This document shows positions 33,857 through 44,942 of a stretch of DNA of 64,000 bases, in pieces. Both the position numbers and the translations under genes were made by a program. The stretch is from Serripes groenlandicus (Eukaryota > Mollusca > Bivalvia > Cardiida > Cardiidae): positions 96,157 to 160,156 of the forward strand of contig JASEVX010000370.1 of the NCBI GenBank assembly GCA_031761405.1, in the 5' to 3' direction. The first letter of the stretch is position 1. Every line of letters begins with the position of its first letter. The notes below the pieces were generated by a model that worked only from the letters and a program-made list of their open reading frames with translations, did not search any database and was not told where the DNA came from.

Positions 33857-35990
33857 TACACTGGCACTCCTCTATAAAACTCTCCGTTTTAAAGCGGATC
33901 CCGTTATAACACTGGTCTTGCTTGGCTCCCAAAATTGATGAAATATGTGGGAATAGAATTATAAATTTTCAAAAGTATAACATTTGAAACTTTGAAGCAC
34001 CAAATACGACTATAACGTTAATCCACATGTTTGCATAACGCTATGTTCAACAATAGACAGGTTATCGAGCGGCTGTTTGCATAATGCTTTCAATATTAAA
34101 ACAATAGATAGATAAAAAATCGATATCGTTATCGAGCGGCTGTTTGCATAATGCTTTCAATATAAAAAGAATAGACAGATAAAACAAGAGGCCCAAGAGA
34201 GCCAGTATCGCTCCACGGCCATAAGGCAAAAATAAAATCTCCAAACAGCCCTGCCCCCTGGTGGGTATGTTTTTTACCAACCACCATGGCTTAAAAGAAT
34301 CGTGTAGAGTGTCACCCAAGGAATGTTTCTTCAAAATTATTTGAAAATTGGCCCAACACTTTCGGAGGAGAGGATATTTTAAGTTTTTACTATAGCCATA
34401 TAAGGCAAAATAGCCCCACCCCCTGGTAGCCATATTTGTTAACCAATTAACATGGCTTGAAGGAATCTGATAGAGGGTCAGCCTAGGAACATTTCTACAA
34501 AATTATTTGAATATCAGCAAGACACTTTTGGAGAAGAAGATTTTTTAAGTTTTCACTAAAGCTATATAAGGCAAAATAACCCCGCCCCCTAGCGGCCATG
34601 TTTTTCAACCAATCAACATTTCTTGAAGGAATCTAATAAAGGGTCACACAAGGAACATTTCTACAACATTATTTGAAAATCGGCTGGATAGTTTCGGAGG
34701 AGAACATTTTTTAAATTTTCACTATAGCCATATCGGCAAAATAGCCCCTCCTTCTGGCAGCCATGTTTTTTTACCAATCAACATGGCTTGAAAGAATCTG
34801 ATAGAGGGTCACCCAATGAACATTTCTACAAAATTATTTGAAAATCGGCTGAAGACTTTCGGAGAAGAAGATTTTTAAAGTTTTCAATTTAGCCATATAG
34901 ACAAAAAAGCCCAATCAACATTTCTTGAAGAAATCTAATAAAGGGTCACCCAAGGAACATTTCTACAAAATTATTTGAATATCGGCCTGACACTTTTGGA
35001 GAAGAAGATTTTTTAAGTTTTCACTATTTTTTTATTTTGGTTGCCATGGAAACCAGAATTATGGATGGATAAAAAAAAAATGAAGGAATTTAAGAGAGGA
35101 CATTAAGAGGATGCTTCCTATGAAGTTTCAACCAAATTGGCCTAGTCGTTAGGGAGAAGAAGTCGTTTAAAGGAAAAAGTTAACGCACGCCCAAACACAC
35201 AGACGCACGGACGCACAGACGCCTGCACGACGGACAATTCGCCATGACATAAGCTCGACTGGCTTTCAGCCAGTGGAGCTAAAAATCGATATCGGGTGTA
35301 ATTATTGTTTGTGCATTACGCTTATTGGGTTCAGTCACCTTTAAAACTGATAAAACTTTAATCGACCGTGGCTGTCAATGGTGTGACAAACGAACAAGCT
35401 CTATTTCTTCGATCTCCGTAGTGAATACAAACTTGGGAAACCCAAAATATACACGTGACTATTCCAGCCAATCGTATTTGCGATGTTTTGTCTGGATATC
35501 ATCCATTCTTTCCCATTTTTTGATCTCCATAGTGAATAGAACTTGGGAAACCCAAAATATACACGTGACTATTCCAGCCAATCGTATTCGCGATATGTAA
35601 ATTAAAAGTATTTAGCTGAAAGGTATGCAGTAAACGTCATCCATATTGGGGCCGTTGAATAGGCATGCGCACGAGACATGTATCGATTGTAAACTTCCGC
35701 AAATATTGCGAAACTGTAAGTATACTCCCAGCCACTCGTTAAATCTCAAAGGTTCACTGCAATTACCGCGAATTTTCAAAGAAATAACCCTGTAAAAGAT
35801 CGATGATTAGAAATGCGTATTATTCGGTCCAAAAACTTGTTTTAGCCAAAGACACTCTCTCTTTGCAATTGAATTAGTGTATGCATTACATTATAATGGT
35901 TTTTGGAACACGTTATCAATTTAACCCCGCTTATAGCACTGTGCGAGACCATGGCTCCCAAGTACAGTGTTATAGAGGAGTGCCAGTGTA
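33857..35990. mobile_element. TA-flanked TIR element, Tigger/pogo-like, non-autonomous
   Basis: Left end CACTGGCACTCCTCTATAA (from 33859) and right end TTATAGAGGAGTGCCAGTG (to 35988) are exact inverted repeats bounded by TA on both sides, the target duplication of Tc1/mariner-pogo elements. GTTTTAAAGCGG, GTTATAACACTGG and ATAACGTTA words near the ends recall Tigger-type subterminal sequences. No transposase frame is present. A Helitron-like element (34194-35282) is nested inside, leaving about 1.05 kb of its own sequence. Internal direct duplications occur at about 34062-34160 (TCGAGCGGCTGTTTGCATAA twice) and about 35410-35590 (TTGGGAAACCCAAAATATAC twice, ~110-120 bp apart). Confidence 0.8.
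34194..35282 (+). mobile_element. Helitron-like element nested in TIR element
   Basis: Head ACAAGAGGCCCAAGAGAGCC, then AGTATCGCTCCACGG. Tail hairpin CTGGCTTTCAGCCAG, then TGGAGCTAA (CTAA at 35279-35282). Four to five core units of ~165 bp of the same type as 27657-29244 (GCCCC..CC, AACATGGCTTG, ACATTTCTACAAAATTATTT). ATCGATATCG occurs close to both sides (about 34123 and 35286) and may be a target-region duplication or host repeat. Confidence 0.75.
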
Positions 35991-36029
35991 TTTACAAGTA
36001 CAGTTTAGAACATCTTGAATTGACAAATT

Positions 36030-36260
36030 TACCGTTCATGCTCCGTTCCGCTCACGTTCCATTTCTCTCATAAAGCGTTCACTCATTAATAACATTGTGA
36101 TTGCTTTTTTCCGTTCCACTAAGATTGAGCGAAGCATTCATGTGATTGAATTTTTTCGTTCAGTATCATTGTTTCATTCACAGCGCAAAATTCCGTTCCG
36201 CTCATAAAGAATTCCAACTTTGTTCCAATCACGCTCATGATCCAATCACGTTCCACTCAG
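36030..36260. repeat. Degenerate GTTCCGCTCA-type repeat
   Basis: Scattered copies of CCGTTCCGCTCA(C/T), GTTCCA(A)TCACG and TTCACTCATT over about 230 bp. They look like a decayed minisatellite. No coding sense. Confidence 0.5.
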
Positions 36261-36370
36261 TTTGTCAGTTTCATAATGTTCTTAACTGTATTATGGTTTA
36301 TACCTAAAAACAGTATTAAATAAGACTAGAAGAAAGCTTTGTTTATTAATGTAAATGAGTTCAACTTAAA

Positions 36371-37400
36371 ACAACAGGGCCATGATGGCCCTGGATCGCT
36401 CACCTTAATTATACAATGTACTGCAATTCAAAACACATCAAGACAATTATTCTGAATGCAACCTCCACAGTGTTAACAAGCTTTTCCTTCATTTAGCCTA
36501 GTGATCTATATTTTTTTACCTGAAATGAATCATATTCCAACATGGACTAGATATAATCAAGACAACATTCTGACAAATTTTCAACTTGCTCGAAATAAAA
36601 ATGCGGCCTCCAGAGTTCGAACAATATTTTCCTTTATTGACCTTGACCCATTTTCGAACTTGACCTAGATATAATTCAGACAAACATTCTGACTAAATTT
36701 CAAGCTGCTGAAGCAAAAAATGCGGCATCCAAAGTGTTAACAAGATTTTCCTTCAATTTGGCCTAGTGACCTAGTTTTTAACCCTACATGACCCATATTC
36801 AAACTTGGCTTAGATATAATTTAGATAAACATTCTCATTAAATGTCAAGCTGCTGTAGCAAAAAATGTGGCCTCTAGAATGTTAAAATGATTTTCCTTCA
36901 ATTTGACCTAGTGACCTATTTTTTGACCCAACATAACCCATGATCAAACTTGACGTACATATCATCAAGCAAAACATTCTGATAAAGTTTCATTAGGCTC
37001 AAGTTAAAAATGCAGTAACAAGATTACCCTTCAATATGGCCTAGTGACCTAGTTTTTAACCCGACATTACCCATGTTCAAACTTGACCTACATATCAACA
37101 AGACAAACATTCTGATAAAGTTTCAACATGCTCAAGTTGAAAATGTGGCCTCCAGAGTGTTAACAAGATTTCCCTTCCATTTGACCTAGTGACCTAGTTT
37201 TTGACCTCATATGTCCCAGTTTCAAACATGTCCAGGATTTGATGAAGATAAATGTTATGATAAATTATCATGAAGATTGAATGCAAAATGTAGCCTGTAG
37301 AGTGTTAACCAGCTCAAATGTTGACGACGCAAGACAGACGGACGCCGGACAAAATGTGATCACAATAGCTCACCTTGCACTTTGTGCATAGGTGAGCTAT
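36371..37400 (+). mobile_element. Helitron-like (pearl-type) element, second core type
   Basis: Head ACAACAGGGCCATGATGGCC matches the 27657 element, and the tail has the hairpin AGCTCACCTTGCAC/GTGCATAGGTGAGCT ending CTAT (expected CTAA). The core differs: about five units of ~165 bp with TTTGACCTAGTGACCTAGTT, GACCCATGTTCAAACTTGAC, AACATTCTGATAAA and TTTCAA. So the same terminal sequences carry an unrelated tandem core. No ORF. Confidence 0.75.
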
Positions 37401-37719
37401 AATATATTTATATTTCCTTTCAACTCTGGAGTTTCAAACTTGTCTGTCCACATGTGTTGTGTTGTATGTGGGGAGAAGCTAGGTTGAATTCTGTTGTTAA
37501 TCATATGGGACAATTATCATCTGATATCCTGACTCCTCTATCTCAGGAATGTCTCGTCCTTTTTTATGTATAATTTATACTTTAAACATTCCACCAAACT
37601 ATTCTATTTCAGGCCTGTATCTAACTTCTTTTGTTAAGATGGTATCAATTTCGGTTTTAGTACAAGTTATAGACAGTGAACATTGTTGAATATGATACTT
37701 TATTTCTAACATGAGTGTT
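37401..37719. other. No gene recognised
   Basis: AT-rich; nothing supported. Confidence 0.4.
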
Positions 37720-37960
37720 TTAACCCTTTCCCTCATGTAGACGCTTTCTGATGCCTCTGAAGCAGACGACTTTTGAAATCATATTATATATAGTGACAAA
37801 TGGAGAAATTGCTCATAATGAGTAATATCTCCATTTGTCACAATAATTTCACCTCTCTTCAATAATCATACTATCATTTATACAGATTTTCTATATTTTG
37901 GACATGATAATTTGAAAAAAGTCGTCAGCTGCAGATTTGTTGTATGTGGGGAAGGCTTAA
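37720..37960. mobile_element. TTAA-family MITE
   Basis: Left TTAACCCTTTCCCTCATGTA, right TGTATGTGGGGAAGGCTTAA. Centre GAGAAATTGCTCATAATGAG and then TAATATCTCC. Subterminal GAAGCAGACGACTTTTGAAA and AGTCGTCAGCTGCAGAT. Confidence 0.85.
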
Positions 37961-38090
37961 GGGAAAAATATATTTTGTCAGCAAATATGCCAGTTATGAT
38001 CTCAAGGCGACACATTGTTTTCAACTCAATTCAATAATTATACTTTCATTTCTAGAGAATTTCCAAGGCTATCAGTTTTTAAGGTAATAG

Positions 38091-38554
38091 TTAACCCTTT
38101 CCCTCTTACAACAATTCTGCAGCAGACGACTTTGAACATATTTTGTCAAAAAATAGAAAATCTCTATAATTGAATGGATTACCTATGACTAAAAGTGGAA
38201 AATAGTGTGGCAAAAGGAGAAATTGCTCGTCTTGAGCAATTTCTTCTTTTGTCACGCTGTTTTCAAAAAGTCGTTTGCTGCAGAGGCGTCAGAAAGCGTC
38301 TAATTGAAGGAAACTTCATATGAGTTAACCCTCTACCTCATACAGACGCTTTCTGACGCCTCTGTAGCAAAAGGCTTTTTGAAAACATAGTGACAAAAGA
38401 AACAATTGCTCAAAACGAGCAATTTCTCCTTCTGTCACAATGTTTTCCACTTTTAATCATAGGTTATCTATTTGATTATAGAGATTTTCTATTTTTTGAC
38501 AAAATATGTTCAAAGTCATCTGCTGCAGACTTGTCACGTGAGGGAAAGGGTTAA
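38091..38554. mobile_element. Two TTAA-family MITEs sharing a TTAA
   Basis: Copy 1 is 38091-38327 and copy 2 is 38324-38554; they share the TTAA at 38324-38327. Copy 1 begins TTAACCCTTTCCCTCTTAC and copy 2 ends GTGAGGGAAAGGGTTAA. The two are in opposite internal orientation: the long GACGC..GCCTCTG arm of each faces the shared TTAA. Both carry the GAGCAATTTCTCC foldback. Confidence 0.85.
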
Positions 38555-38661
38555 GTAAACTTTACATGAATGCACTCCACAAAATACTTCATATGAGTTA
38601 AGTCATGGGAGAATACCTTCAATGGTTTTTAATTGTTGACAGAGGAGATCAAATTGCATAC

Positions 38662-38765
38662 TTAAACTCTTTTCCTCATACATACGCAGTTGGACGCCTC
38701 TGCAGCAGACGATTTTTGAAAACATTGTTGCAATGAGCAATTTCTCTTTTTGCCACATGTCAGGA
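38662..38765. mobile_element. TTAA-family MITE, truncated
   Basis: Left TTAAACTCTTTTCCTCATAC, GACGCCTCTGCAGCAGACGA and TTGAAAACATTG, then ATGAGCAATTTCTC. It stops at TTTTGCCACATG. Confidence 0.65.
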
Positions 38766-38805
38766 AATACATTGGTAGATGAACTGGCCGCCGTAATATG
38801 ACTGA

Positions 38806-39486
38806 AAGAGGCCAAAGAGGGCCAGTATCGCTCCACGGCCATGAGGCAAAAAATAAAAATCTCCAAATATCCCCCCCCACTGATGGCCATGTTTTTTGAC
38901 CAATCAACATGGCTTCAAGGAATCTGATAGAGGGTCACCCTAGGAACATTTCTTCAAAATCATTTGAAATCAGCCCGACACTTTCGGAGAAGAAGATTTT
39001 TTAAGTTTTTACTATAGCCATATAAGACAAAATAGCCCCGCCCGTTGGGGGCCATGTTTTTTGACCAATCAACATGGCTTGAAGGAATCTGATACTGGGT
39101 CACCCAAGGAACATTTCTGCAAAGATACTTGAAAATTGACCAAACAACTTGGCTCGAAGGAATCTGATAAAGAGTCAGCCAGGAAATATTTCTACAAAAT
39201 TATTTGAAAATCGGCCTTACACTTTCTGAGGAGAAGTTTTTTAAAGTTTACACTATCTTTTTATTTCGGTTGCCATGGAAACCAGAATTTTGCATGGATC
39301 CCAATAATTTGAAGGAATTTAGGAGAAGACATTGAGCGGATGCTTTCTGTGAATTTTCATTCTAATTGGCCAAGTGGTTAGGGAGAAGAAGTCGTTTGAA
39401 GCAAAGAGTTAACGCACGCGCGCATGAAAGACAATTCGCCATGACATAAGCTTCACTGGCTGACTGGCTTTAGCCAGTTGAGCATA
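38806..39486 (+). mobile_element. Helitron-like element, worn 3' end
   Basis: Head AAGAGGCCAAAGAGGGCCAG, then TATCGCTCCACGGCCAT, as in 34194. Three or so core units with GCCATGTTTTTTGACCAATC and AACATGGCTT. Tail CACTGGCTGACTGGCTTTAG, then CCAGTTGAGCATA; the final CTAA is mutated. Confidence 0.7.
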
Positions 39487-39489
39487 TAA

Positions 39490-39900
39490 CGTATCCTTAA
39501 TGATTTTTTATTTAGGCCTTTGTTTTCAAATGCTAGCCTTCCAAAGATAGCAGTTGCTATGCATCTAGCAAAAAACCTCGTTTTAAGAACCCAAACAATT
39601 TTTCTATCTTCTCCTACAGTAATTAATGTGGAGAGCTGAAACTTCAGTTAAAGATACTTCAAAATATTTAGAAAAACGTATCCGTAACAATTTTTGATTT
39701 AGCCCTTTGTATTTAAATGGTAGCATTTGAAAGATAGGGTCCTTTTACAGTCATTTCTTACTTCTATCTTCCCTAGCACTGCAGTGGTAGCGTTCAATGG
39801 CAATTTTATTGCACCATCTGATAGAGCTATTTAAGAGCTACAAAAATGATTGACCTCTGACCTCGAGTTTCCGAGCTAGTGCCGGAAGTTTGCAAAATAT
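39490..39900. repeat. Dispersed repeat shared with 26400-26694
   Basis: See shared words at 26400. The segment from about 39740 adds CTTCTATCTTCCCTAGCAC and a GTTCAATGGCAATTTTATTG stretch not seen elsewhere in the window. Confidence 0.55.
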
Positions 39901-40034
39901 GAAAAGGCAAAAAAAGAAAAACGGCTTGTTTTGATATATATGTGTTGTGTAAAGTTAGAGTTTGATGTTATTTACATAGTAACCAAGTTCTCTGTAAACT
40001 AGAGGAAATAAGTTAATGTCGTATTGCAAGCATA

Positions 40035-40547
40035 ACAAGAGTCCCCTACCGGACCATTGACCTCTAAGTGTGACCTTGACCTTTGAGGTACAAGTCTGTG
40101 TCTTGTGTGCCACATGTCACCTCATCATGAAGAACATGTGTGACCAGTAACTTGGTAATCCTATGATGGATGGTTAAGATGCGGACCGGACAAGGTAGTC
40201 CTATCAAACAGTACTCATTCTGACCTCTAAGTGTGACCTTCAAATTTGAGGTACAGGCCTGGGTCTTGTGCGCGACACGCGGACTCATCATGGTGAACAT
40301 TTGTGCCAAGTTTCTTGGAAATCCTATGATGTATGATTAAGATGTGAGCCGGACAAGGTAATCCTATCAAACAGTACTCATTTTGACATTTGACCTCTAA
40401 GTGTGACCTTGACATTTGAGATACAAGCCTGGGTATTGTGCGCGACACGCCGCTTCATCATGGGCCGGTCAAGATTAGATGGGAATGACAGACAGACTCG
40501 ACCAAACTTATAGTTCCCCAAACCGGTTTTTGACCGGAGGGGACTAA
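40035..40547 (+). mobile_element. Short Helitron-like element with 3 core repeats
   Basis: Head ACAAGAGTCCCCTACCGG. Tail hairpin CCCCAAACCGG/CCGGAGGGG, then ACTAA (CTAA at 40544-40547). The AGTCCCC..CCGG of the head is inverted in the tail (CCGGAGGGGACT), the asymmetric inverted-repeat arrangement of Helitron2-type ends. The core is three ~174-bp units starting TTGACCTCTAAGTGTGACCT (about 40057, 40220 and 40389). Only 513 bp, no ORF. Confidence 0.78.
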
Positions 40548-42175
40548 TAAAAAGATATATAATATTATATATGTTTTGCCCAGTTACAGGGTAAACAAAC
40601 GCAGAGAAACAAAGTCCCAACAGAGTGAAGTCTGATCACTATGTATTCAGAACAAACTGCAGGCTATTGCGGATGAGCAAGCTGATATGCATTGGCTCTA
40701 ATGCTGGATCATTAAAAATTGTTATATATCAAACAAATATCTAGGGGTCACAAGTTTGTGATCATAAGCATTAAAATAATATACGTTGTTCAGTACTATT
40801 AAAATGAATTTTTAGACATCAGAAAATAGTTGCTCACTTCTCAACTGACTGCTCTTACCAAGTAATGGGGAGAAAAGCACAAAAATAATAACGTCAGGAA
40901 CTAAGGTAGATCCCGACGTTGGAAGGCTTTATGATATGATATGAACCAAAACAAGGTTACAAGTTAAAATTCAATGTATTTTAATTTAATTGTGACTTTT
41001 CCTGACAAAATAGGCCCAAATGCGGTTGAGTTATACATATTTTCAGAAACTTCAGATTGTCTGCAACCAGGAAAATTGATTTTAGGTCCATGCGAGCATT
41101 TCTTCCCATTAAAATAATGGCTTCATAAACAACTACTAAAACATACAATTTCAGAAAATTACTTTCTATTTATTCATTCTGAAAGTGTGCTTCTATACTA
41201 TAAAATACTGTCCAGTTTTGACTTAAAAATCATTTTTAGAGATTTTGAAAAAAATTGCATATTTTAGTTCATATATATATATATACAATATTCAATATTA
41301 TTCATACACTTTCATGACAAAATAAGACAATGTATGCCATCAATATTAGCGTCAAGCATCTCATCATTACAAAATACAGGCACTTCAACCTCAATATATC
41401 AGAATTCAATGTTTATTTGTTCAGGTTTAAGGAACCCAAACGATGGATTCTTAAAGTACACAGTGAAATGACATTATAAAATGATGCATTAGTATTTTCA
41501 GGGTTTTGCAAAAGCAGTTCAAACACTGGAATATTTTATGAAAACTGGTTGCTATAGAAACAACATTTACCGATTTTTCGAATTGCAAAATTTAACGGCA
41601 TGCATACCATATTCATTAAACTAGCAAAAGTGTCATTCAAACTAAAATAATGTTTGCCATGAATATAATTCAGAGCATGTTTCCATAAGGCACTGAAAAG
41701 AGTCTCATACATTATACCTATACAACGCCTATCCACCTACTATATTAGAGGCCGATCTTTGGCTACTTCACAATTTGGAAAAGCCATATATGTTCACAAT
41801 GTTTCAGAAAAAAATCACAAATAAAAGACAAAATTCACATAACAAACGAATGAAATATACGCTTGCATTTGTGAATTTCCTTTTTATACGGTAGATAAAA
41901 CAATCATAACTTTTCTGACACTCGCACCCTCAGTTTTATTTGATTGTTTTGGTTTTTGTCAGTATGCGTCATATGAGTCATTCGCTTTCATTAAAACCTC
42001 GATTCTGATTGGATAAAAAAGAAAATTACATTCAATGATTTGCCGCCTTATGTTATGATTTCGGCTTGTGTCAAAATTAGCTTCCTTAATCTTAAAATTC
42101 AAAACAAACCATGTCGCATAAAAAAAGTACTGCGTCAAGCGTTTTAAAAAGGCTTCTGACACATCACAGAAAGGT
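40548..42175. other. No gene recognised
   Basis: AT-rich, with an (AT)n at about 41271-41285. Short minus-strand frames (41536-41736 and 41959-42162) show no family features. Confidence 0.4.
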
Positions 42176-42230
42176 TTGCTTGATTTGTTTTCAATCTGTA
42201 AATGGTCCGGCTTCTATTATCAATACGAGA

Positions 42231-42412
42231 CAACATTTGACTTAGGCGACGCTGATGATTCGATAGAGCAAACCTTGTCTGAATCGACCGATAAAATTGA
42301 CCCTGTTGATGATCCCATTTCTACCACAAATATTTCTTCGGATCTCGCGGAGACTAAGTTCCTAGAACCAGAACCAATGGAAGTTTCAACCCCACCCTCT
42401 GAATGCACATAA
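42231..42412 (+). CDS. Possible terminal exon, acidic C-terminus
   Basis: The frame ends with TAA at 42410-42412 and can begin at an acceptor AG (TTCTATTATCAATACGAG, AG at 42229-42230). The encoded tail is highly acidic and Ser/Thr-rich (SIEQTLSESTDKID; EPMEVSTPPSEC visible), like the disordered C-terminus of a nuclear or signalling protein. Base composition is richer in G+C than the surroundings. No matching upstream exon was found, and the family is not recognised. It may equally be a chance frame: the reverse strand is also open over the same bases. Confidence 0.3.
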
Positions 42413-42543
42413 ATGATTGAAAATAGTGAATATATTTAAAAGTTCTATTAGTTGTATATTATTCAACTGTTCGGCCATAGGCCTTTCTTCATGTTATATT
42501 TTACAATTATCACCCACTAGTATGTTATGTCCATCTTGAAAGA

Positions 42544-42770
42544 TTAACCCTTTCCCTCATACAACAATTCTGAAGCAGACGACTTTGAACATATTTTGTC
42601 AAAAAAAATGGAAAGTCTTTTTTATTGAATGGATAACCTATGACTAAAATTGGAAAACATCGTGGAAAAAGGAGAAATTGCTTGTTTTGAGCATTTTTTT
42701 CTTTTGTCACTATGTTTACAGAGGCTTCAGAAAGCATCTATATGAGGGAAAGGGTTAGCGAAAGGGTTAA
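42544..42770. mobile_element. TTAA-family MITE
   Basis: Left TTAACCCTTTCCCTCATACA, right TATATGAGGGAAAGGGTTAG with a tandemly repeated GCGAAAGGGTTAA ending at 42770, so the right terminus is partly duplicated. Core AGAAATTGCTTGTTTTGAGC. Confidence 0.8.
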
Positions 42771-42857
42771 GAAAATGTTGAAAAATACAAAATATTCAAA
42801 ATATGCTGATGTTTTTGTGTGAATGTTGACCACTAGACCATGTATGATTAAAGCCGC

Positions 42858-43072
42858 TTATCCCTTTCCCACATACAGCAAATCTGCAGCAGACAACTTT
42901 GAAAATGTCTAATCAAAATTATGGAAAATTTCTATAATTGTAGGTATAATTACTGATAAAAGTTTGATAACATTGTGAAATTATTTTGAGCAATTTCTCC
43001 TTTCATCTCAATGTTTTCAAAAGTTGTCTGATGCTGACGCGTCAAAATGCGTCTACAGGCGTTAAAGGGTTA
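42858..43072. mobile_element. TTAA-family MITE, worn ends
   Basis: Left CTTATCCCTTTCCCACATAC, right CTACAGGCGTTAAAGGGTTA. Inside are GCAGCAGACAACTTTGAAAA, TTTTGAGCAATTTCTCC and GACGCGTCAAAATGCG. Confidence 0.7.
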
Positions 43073-43228
43073 TTGACCAAAGTTCAGTTTTGCAGAATAT
43101 ATTGCCATGTCCATAATATTTCATAACACAACAAGTAATATTTTCTTCATCATTTTGCGATCTTTCGCATCTTTTTCTTTTCACAATTTTGCGATTTTTC
43201 GCACGTTGATTTTCACAAAACCAATAGG

Positions 43229-43537
43229 CTAGGGAGTCTTCACAAAGTTGAGTGGAAAGGCGCTGACTATATATAAGAATAAGGTTTTTGTTGTTGGGAT
43301 AAGCCTTATGAGAAAGAAATACAATGGTAGCGTTACATTGTTTTCTACTAACAGGACTTCTCCTGGCACATTTTTCTTCAATTGTATAACAAAACTGTGA
43401 CCCTTTATGTGAGCTTTACAAATAAAACACTTGTAAGTTGTAAGGCATGTTAATTTCTTATACAGCAAACTTATTCGCATTGCCAGGCGCAATTTGACTT
43501 CTGTGAAAGATCTGAAAAAATATTTGTATATTATCAT
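43229..43537 (-). other. Minus-strand frame of uncertain nature
   Basis: A 102-codon frame. Part of it (about 43310-43440) has protein-like composition with a C-x2-C pair, but no homology comes to mind and no splice frame or neighbour supports it. Confidence 0.15.
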
Positions 43538-44180
43538 TCAATATAATCAAAGCGCCAATGGCACTAAAGTGGCGATCGTATGGAAAATCCTGCAAAGTAA
43601 CAAGCAGTATATCGGTGTAGGGCTTGCGCTTTTCAATAATAGTACACTCTGGTGCGGATCAATTTGAGAATGAATCAACCCTGCATCTTTTGACAGTAGA
43701 ATAATGTTAGTTTGCCAGAATGTTGTCTTGGTGATTGTTTAGTTACGTTCTGAAACTGGTCATAATGTTTTCAAAATTAGGCCATTCCAAATTAATGAAA
43801 AATCTAGTTGGTACTCGATAGACTAGCTACCGCTTTAGCTCATTATAATGGCTATTTGTAATCTAAATTGTTAGGGTAATCACATGTTCATCAACAGGTC
43901 GCTAGGCCATATTAAGATAAAATATTGTGTACGCTTTAGAAATGACAAAATTATCAAGAAAGGAGAGAAAACAATATCCATTAGTTTGGTGTTTGTTTCA
44001 ATGATGTCCGATATTAAACAGGTCTTTTAAATTTAGTCCCAGGGCCTCCGCTGTCGGTCGCCAAAGTCGGCAATTGCGAAGAAATAATAAAAGTGGCGCA
44101 AGAAAAAAAAAATGCGAAACAGCTTGAGAAAGAAAATTCTCGGCAAATTGAGCCGCCATTTTGTTTTATAAATGCTCTAA
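43538..44180. other. No gene recognised
   Basis: Nothing supported; an A10 run lies at about 44102-44111. Bases from 44182 belong to the left duplication unit. Confidence 0.4.
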
Positions 44181-44194
44181 GCATGTGCGTGAAG

Positions 44195-44690
44195 TTAGCC
44201 GGAGTAGCCGGAACAGCCGGAATAGCCGGAACTCCGGCTACTCCGGCTGTATCAACCAGCCGGAACAGCCGGAGTTCCGGCTACTCCGGCTGCATTAACC
44301 AGCCGGAATAGCCGGAGTTCCGGCTACTCCGGCTGTATAAACCGGCCGGATGAGCTGTATTTCCTATTACTTCGACTGTACTTACCAGTCGAATATCATC
44401 ATTCCGGCTACTCCGGCTGTATTAACCAGCCGGAACTCAGGCTTCTCCGGCTGTATTAACCAGCCGGAACTCAGGCTTCTCCGGCTGTATAAACCAGGCG
44501 GAACAGCTGGAACTCCGTCTACACTGACTGAATTTACCAGACGAAACAGTCGAACTCCAGCTACGTCGGCTGTATTAACCAGTCGGAACAGCTGGCTGTA
44601 TTTACCATCCGGAACAGCCGGAACTCCGACAACTTCGACTGTATATACCAGCCGGAACTCCGTCTATACCTGAACAGTCGGACCTCCACA
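44195..44690. repeat. CCGGCTG hairpin minisatellite, copy 1
   Basis: About eight units of ~57 bp and truncated ~34-bp variants, built from CCGGCTG-TATTAAC-CAGCCGG, GAACAGCCGGAACTCCGGC and TACTCCGGCTG. CCGGCTG and CAGCCGG pair into a 7-bp hairpin with a 7-base loop in every unit. The 57-bp length (19 codons) keeps frames open, so the Ala/Gly/Pro-Thr frames here are artefacts. Confidence 0.9.
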
Positions 44691-44942
44691 TGTGGAAGAA
44701 TTATTTCACCGGCAATTGCTATCAGGTATAATTTACCATATGGAAATAAAGAGTAGCTGTAACTTTAACGCGCTATGACTCTTTAATTAATTAATTCATC
44801 GCTTAGGTGCAAACGGCTCCACAAAATATAATTATCTATCTTTAATATGTGGCATTTATTTTTCGAGAAAAATATGATTTAAATGGTCTTTGTTTTGGTT
44901 AAATAAACGTTGTCAATATCGAATACAGGACAACAGATCACA

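Noticed and set aside
44350..44673. Thr/Ser/Pro repeat protein
   Set aside because: It is the 57-bp CCGGCTG minisatellite read in one frame.
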